A stretch of 8,800 nucleotides of DNA from JBBRLG01 sp038231495 (GTDB lineage Bacteria; Planctomycetota; Planctomycetia; Gemmatales; Gemmataceae). The translations under genes were made by a program, and so were the position numbers. The DNA is taken from NCBI GenBank assembly GCA_038231495.1, contig JBBRLG010000308.1, positions 1 through 8,800 of the forward strand. The letters run 5' to 3'. The notes under the pieces are model-generated. The model was not told the origin of the DNA, ran no database searches, and saw only the letters and a list, made by a program, of their open reading frames with translations. Below are positions 4,994 through 8,800 of the stretch, one piece after another. The first letter of the stretch is position 1; every line of letters begins with the position of its first letter.

Positions 4994-7900
4994 ATGGCGC
5001 GGAACCCGAACGTCCTGGTAGCCGTCGCGCTGCTGTTCGGCGGCAACCTGCTGTTCGCGCTGCCGTCGGACACCGCCGAAAATGGCCTCGCCCAAAACCC
5101 CGGCCCGCCGGACAAGAAGGCTCCCCCGCCCGTCGGGCCACCCGCGCCGCCGAAGAAATACGACCTGTTTCGCTTGCCCGCCGACGCCGTCATCATTGTC
5201 ACCGAGCAGGCGACCGACGTACTCAAGGCGATCCCCAAATACGTCGTCCTCACGCCGGAGAAGCACCAGGAATACCTCGACGAGATCGCGCGTCTCAGAG
5301 CCTTACTCGACACGCGCAAGACGCCGCAGCCGCCGAGCAGCTGCCGGCTCAAGGGCAAGCTCGACGGCAACCAGGTCGTGCTTCAAGCGCAGTTCGGCTT
5401 CGTCACCGAGACGCCTGGCGCGGTCGTCAACCTGGCGTGCTCGCCCGCCTTCGCCGGGACGGGGGCGCAAATCGACGGCCACGAACCGCTGCTGAAAAGC
5501 GAAAACGGCGGCTTCACGGTGCAGGTGGACAAGCCCGGCGACCACCAGTTGACCCTCGACCTGACGTTGCCGGTGTTGCCGCGGGCCGACGGCCGCGGCT
5601 TCGAGATCGACTTGCCGCGCGCCGCCATCACCGAGATCGACCTGGAGTTGCCCAACGTCAAGGACGTTCGTCGCGACGGCAAGGCGGTCGATCCGCGGCT
5701 CTTCGGCGGCGGCCGACTCAAAGGCCCCCTCGGCCCCGCGGAAAAGCTGGACCTAGCCTGGAAGGAGGCCGGCGCAACCACGAACGTGGCCGGCGTCCTG
5801 GTCGCGCAGGGCAAGGTCCACGTGCACATCGACGACCGTGAAACCCTGACCCGCGCCGACCTGACGCTGAAAGTCGAGGGCGGTCAAACCAACGTCTGGC
5901 AACTCCTCGTGCCGCTCGGTGCGACGGTGGAAATCGCAAAGGACGACCAGGCCCGCGCCCAACCACAAGTCGAAAAGGCGGACCAGAAATTCGTGTCGTT
6001 GCGCACCATCCGCCTGAAGGAACCGAGTGGCGAACCGCTCGCCGTGACCGTCACCGTCAAGGGGTCGCCGCCGCGGCCGGGTGCCGCCGTGCCGGTCGGG
6101 CCGTTCGCGGTCGTCGGCGCGCAACGGCAGTCGGGCACGGTCTCCGTCAGCGGCGCGCCAAGCAACCAGCGGTTGCTGTTTACCCGGCGCGGCGGCACCG
6201 AGGAGCTGCGCCTACCCGAAGACGAGCGCCGGCCCGGCCTGTCCAGCTTTCGCTACCCGACCGTCGCCGGCTTCGACAAGCCGCAGGCCGCGACCGGGCC
6301 GGCCTCCCTGTCCTGGCTCGACATCGACGCCGAGGGCGTCCACGGTCTAATCGAAACGCAGGTGAGCCACGCCCTCCGGCTGGCGCGCGACGACAAGGGC
6401 GCGCGGGCCTGGCGCGTGAAAACGACGGTCGAGGCGCGGCCCGTGCGGCCCGGCGCCGATCACATCGACGTGCTTTTGCCGGCGGGGTGCGTCTACAACG
6501 AGGCGGTCGGCCCGGTGCCCGCGGCACTGGTGCGCCAGGTCGAAACCGACGTGCCGTTGGCCGCGCCACCGCTGGCAGTCGGCGCGTCCTCGGCGGCGGC
6601 GTGGGCGCGGTTCGACCCGGATCTGCTGCCGCGCGTCGTGCGTCTCAAATTCGCCGAGCAGATGAAGCCGTTTCAGCTGACGATCGAGGCCGACTACCCG
6701 GCACCGGCGAACGAATCGGGCGAGGCGGCCTTGCCGTTGCCGCGTCCCCTCGGCACGCCGGACCGCGGCGGCCAGGTCACCGTAACGGCCGGCGACGACG
6801 TGGAGTTGCTGCCGCCGCCGGGCAATGGCGCTTTGAAGCTCGAACAGCGGGAACCGCAGCAGCAGCTCTGGCGCGCGGACCGCTTCCCCGAAATGGTGCG
6901 CGTCCACTGGCAACAGCACCGGCCGCGCGTCCGCGCCACCGCCGTGGCCGACCTTACCTTTACCGCCCGCGAGGTTCGGGTGCGGCACCGGCTGCGTTTC
7001 CATTTCCCCGGTATCGTGCCGGCCCTGGTGGCGTTGCGGGTGCCCGACGACATTGCAACGAGCCTTCGCGTCGTGGGCGAGGGCGAGTTGATGCCCGCCG
7101 ACGCCGCGAACCCGCGACTACGATTCGCGCCGTTGCGCCCGCCGGCCGGCAAGGACGAACCGGCCACGCTGGAGTTGGAATACGCCTTCGCCTTGCCGGC
7201 CGGGCCGCAGTCGGCCGAGCCGTTCGCGGTGCCGCTGGTAGTGCCCGACCAGGTCGTGCAGGGCGACACGAAGGTCCGCGTCTGGGGCGACCTCGGCGCG
7301 ACACCCGCGCCGGCCCCCGCCCTGGCCGGTTGGGCGGAACAAAACATCGAAGTGGTCAAGGACAACCCGCGCCTGCCGGCGCTGGTGCTGCTGGCGCACA
7401 GTCCGGACGTGCCGCTGGCCCTGCGCCTGGACGAGGCCAAACCGGCCGGCGACGGCGGTTCGCCGGTGACAGTGCTGATCGACCGTGCGCTGATCCGCGT
7501 CAGCGTCGGCGACGCCGGCCAGAGCTACCGGGCCAGCTTCCTCGTGACGCAGTTGGCGACCGGCGACCTCGACCTGGAGTTTCCCGCCCCGGTCATCAGC
7601 CTCAACCCGCGCGTCGTGCTCGACGGCAAGGAGATCGGCCGCAAGGAGGTTGCGCTGGAAATCGTCGATGAAACGGGCCGGCGGGCCGACGGCGGCCGGT
7701 TTGCCAGGCTCAAGCTCAGCCCCGACTTACTGCGCCGCCCGGCGGTGTTGGAGATTTCGTACCTGCTGCCGGCGGGGCGGGCAAGCGCCGGACCTTTGCA
7801 GACCACGCTCCAACCGCCCGTGGTCCACGGCGACACCGGCCGGGTGCAAACGCGCTGGCTGGTCGCCCTGCCGTCCAACCTCGTCGTGTTGGCTCCCGAA

Positions 7901-8593
7901 GGTGGTCCGGGGGCCGAGCCGACGTGGGTCTGGCAAGGTTGGCTGCCGTCGCCGCGGGTGCCGCAAACCAGCGACGACCTCGAAAACTGGTTCGCCGGCG
8001 GGGCGGACGCCGGCCGGCCCGACGACGGCGAGTCGTTCGTTCCCAGCTTCGTGTGCGCGCGCACCACGCCGGGTGCCCTCACCGTCACCCACGCGCCGCA
8101 GCAACTTTGGCTGCTGGTCTGCTCGCTGGTGTTGCTGGCGTGCGGCCTGGGACTGTTCCTGCTGGCCCGCCCCGCGGCCAACGGCGGCACGTCGACGGCG
8201 ACGTGGGTGGGCGTCGCGGTGGCGGTGCTGTTGGTGCTAATCGTTGCCGTGGTCGTGGGCCGCTTCCTCCGGCCGACGCTGGTTTCCGCGCTCTTTTACG
8301 GCTGTCTGCCGGGCCTGGTGGTGCTAGTCTTCGCATTCGCGGCGCACCTCTTGATGCAAGAACACCACCGCCGCCAGATCGTCTTTTTGCCGAGCTTCAC
8401 GCGCCGCCGCGGCGGCTCGACGATCGTCCGTTCCGGCAGCGCGGGTTCCGGCCCCCGGCCGCAATCGGCGGCGCAACCGCACGGCGAACCATCGACCGTG
8501 GACATTCCGCCCCCCGCGGGCAGCCGGCCGCGCCCCCTGGGCGATGTCTTGCGGACCGATGAAACGAGCGGCAGCAAAAAACGGGGGTCGTGA
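4994..8593 (+). CDS. Giant secreted, C-terminally membrane-anchored protein of unknown function (1199 aa)
   Basis: I do not recognise a family. The ATG at 4994 is chosen because it opens directly onto a signal peptide (ARNPNVLVAVALLFGGNLLF) and has GGAG 9 nt upstream. The frame is open back to 4937, but those residues are repeat-derived. Residues 34-54 form a Pro-rich linker. Residues 57-105 contain KYDLFRLPADAVIIVTEQ and a charged helix (PEKHQEYLDEIARLRALLD). Residues about 110-1030 are a long run of short alternating hydrophobic and charged strands, with many Gly, Pro and Asp turns and very few Cys. This suggests a chain of beta-sandwich domains. Transmembrane helices follow at about 1038-1058, 1071-1089 and 1096-1120, then a 79-residue Arg/Ser/Pro-rich tail that is probably cytoplasmic. 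The ectodomain would face the periplasm or cell surface. Large proteins of this style are common in planctomycetes and are mostly uncharacterised. Its mRNA probably starts within the upstream repeat region. Confidence 0.85.
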   Translation: MARNPNVLVAVALLFGGNLLFALPSDTAENGLAQNPGPPDKKAPPPVGPPAPPKKYDLFRLPADAVIIVTEQATDVLKAIPKYVVLTPEKHQEYLDEIARLRALLDTRKTPQPPSSCRLKGKLDGNQVVLQAQFGFVTETPGAVVNLACSPAFAGTGAQIDGHEPLLKSENGGFTVQVDKPGDHQLTLDLTLPVLPRADGRGFEIDLPRAAITEIDLELPNVKDVRRDGKAVDPRLFGGGRLKGPLGPAEKLDLAWKEAGATTNVAGVLVAQGKVHVHIDDRETLTRADLTLKVEGGQTNVWQLLVPLGATVEIAKDDQARAQPQVEKADQKFVSLRTIRLKEPSGEPLAVTVTVKGSPPRPGAAVPVGPFAVVGAQRQSGTVSVSGAPSNQRLLFTRRGGTEELRLPEDERRPGLSSFRYPTVAGFDKPQAATGPASLSWLDIDAEGVHGLIETQVSHALRLARDDKGARAWRVKTTVEARPVRPGADHIDVLLPAGCVYNEAVGPVPAALVRQVETDVPLAAPPLAVGASSAAAWARFDPDLLPRVVRLKFAEQMKPFQLTIEADYPAPANESGEAALPLPRPLGTPDRGGQVTVTAGDDVELLPPPGNGALKLEQREPQQQLWRADRFPEMVRVHWQQHRPRVRATAVADLTFTAREVRVRHRLRFHFPGIVPALVALRVPDDIATSLRVVGEGELMPADAANPRLRFAPLRPPAGKDEPATLELEYAFALPAGPQSAEPFAVPLVVPDQVVQGDTKVRVWGDLGATPAPAPALAGWAEQNIEVVKDNPRLPALVLLAHSPDVPLALRLDEAKPAGDGGSPVTVLIDRALIRVSVGDAGQSYRASFLVTQLATGDLDLEFPAPVISLNPRVVLDGKEIGRKEVALEIVDETGRRADGGRFARLKLSPDLLRRPAVLEISYLLPAGRASAGPLQTTLQPPVVHGDTGRVQTRWLVALPSNLVVLAPEGGPGAEPTWVWQGWLPSPRVPQTSDDLENWFAGGADAGRPDDGESFVPSFVCARTTPGALTVTHAPQQLWLLVCSLVLLACGLGLFLLARPAANGGTSTATWVGVAVAVLLVLIVAVVVGRFLRPTLVSALFYGCLPGLVVLVFAFAAHLLMQEHHRRQIVFLPSFTRRRGGSTIVRSGSAGSGPRPQSAAQPHGEPSTVDIPPPAGSRPRPLGDVLRTDETSGSKKRGS

Positions 8594-8625
8594 ACCGTGG
8601 GCCGCGAGCCGTTGCCAACCAAATG

Positions 8626-8800
8626 CGGTCGTCCGCCTGTAACCCTTCACTCCCCCCCGTCCGACGGGGGGGTCGGGGGGGTCAAGAACGGTCGTCCGTC
8701 TGTAACCGCTCACTCCCCCCCTTACGAAGGGGGGGTCGGGGGGGTCAAGAACGGTCGTCCGTCTGTAACCGCTCACTCCCCCCCTTACGAAGGGGGGGCC
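8626..8800. repeat. 63-bp tandem hairpin repeat, at least 2.8 units
   Basis: Units start at 8626, 8689 and 8752 with CGGTCGTCCG, exactly 63 bp apart; the third is cut by the window edge. Each unit holds TGTAACCxxTCACT followed by a C7/G7 hairpin (loop region TTACGAA, or GTCCGAC in unit 1), then TCGGGGGGGTCAAGAA. Unit 1 differs at both sides of its hairpin, keeping the stem paired. Units 2 and 3 are nearly identical. The element starts 33 nt after the stop of the giant gene and shares its hairpin with the repeat at 4822-4954. No gene is seen in 8594-8800. Confidence 0.9.

Noticed and set aside
8324..8776. Minus-strand frame encoding a 21-residue peptide repeat
   Set aside because: The periodic peptide (DPPDPPFVRGG) is the translation of a 63-bp DNA hairpin repeat, and the rest of the frame is antisense to the giant gene.
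8626..8800. CRISPR array
   Set aside because: The units are contiguous tandem copies with no unique spacers between them and no cas genes nearby.

Overview
The window is GC-rich with a strong G/C preference at third codon positions. It is typical of a bacterial chromosome with many short dispersed intergenic palindromes. The gene families suggest a planctomycete, probably of the Gemmata group: a very long secreted-then-anchored protein of no recognised family, an RCK-pore-RCK protein, an extended CsrA, and the intergenic 'CCGGGAGCGTAAGCGACCGG' and 'AGCCCGAAGCGCCAGCGAGGGA' repeats. That placement is an inference from family style and repeat vocabulary; no marker gene is present.

Layout from left to right. 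A dispersed palindromic repeat (1-60, cut by the window edge) and a perfect 22-bp bidirectional terminator hairpin (94-139) precede two minus-strand genes. These are a 70-residue, very basic protein (171-383) and a membrane-anchored peroxiredoxin-like protein (465-1229). The second gene looks like two open frames but is best read as ONE selenoprotein: an in-frame TGA sits exactly at the first position of the redox CxxC motif (FRGRW-U-PFC). Immediately after it comes a stem-loop that meets the published bacterial SECIS rules. A 324-bp intergenic region follows (1230-1553), with a good sigma-54-type -24/-12 element at 1481-1496. Then come csrA (1554-1808, +), its intrinsic terminator, a small dispersed repeat, and a convergent minus-strand BFD-like [2Fe-2S] protein (1978-2289). 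Divergent from that is a 655-residue RCK-2TM-RCK ion-channel-like protein (2382-4349, +). It lacks the canonical K+ filter and has an added C-terminal domain reminiscent of ribosomal L7/L12.

The right half starts with a second copy of the left-edge palindrome (4362-4435) and a 75-residue Cys-rich single-TM protein (4471-4698). A 133-bp compound inverted repeat (4822-4954) then lies in what is probably the 5' leader of a 1199-residue protein (4994-8593). That protein has a signal peptide, a large beta-type ectodomain and three C-terminal transmembrane helices. The window ends in a 63-bp tandem repeat (8626-8800) built from the same hairpin family that precedes the giant gene.

The genes do not form one pathway. 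The recognisable themes are redox chemistry (Sec peroxiredoxin-like protein, [2Fe-2S] protein), ion or nucleotide sensing (RCK protein), post-transcriptional control (CsrA) and the cell envelope (giant protein). The strongest discovery candidate is the selenoprotein with its SECIS-like element, which a standard gene caller would split into two fragments.
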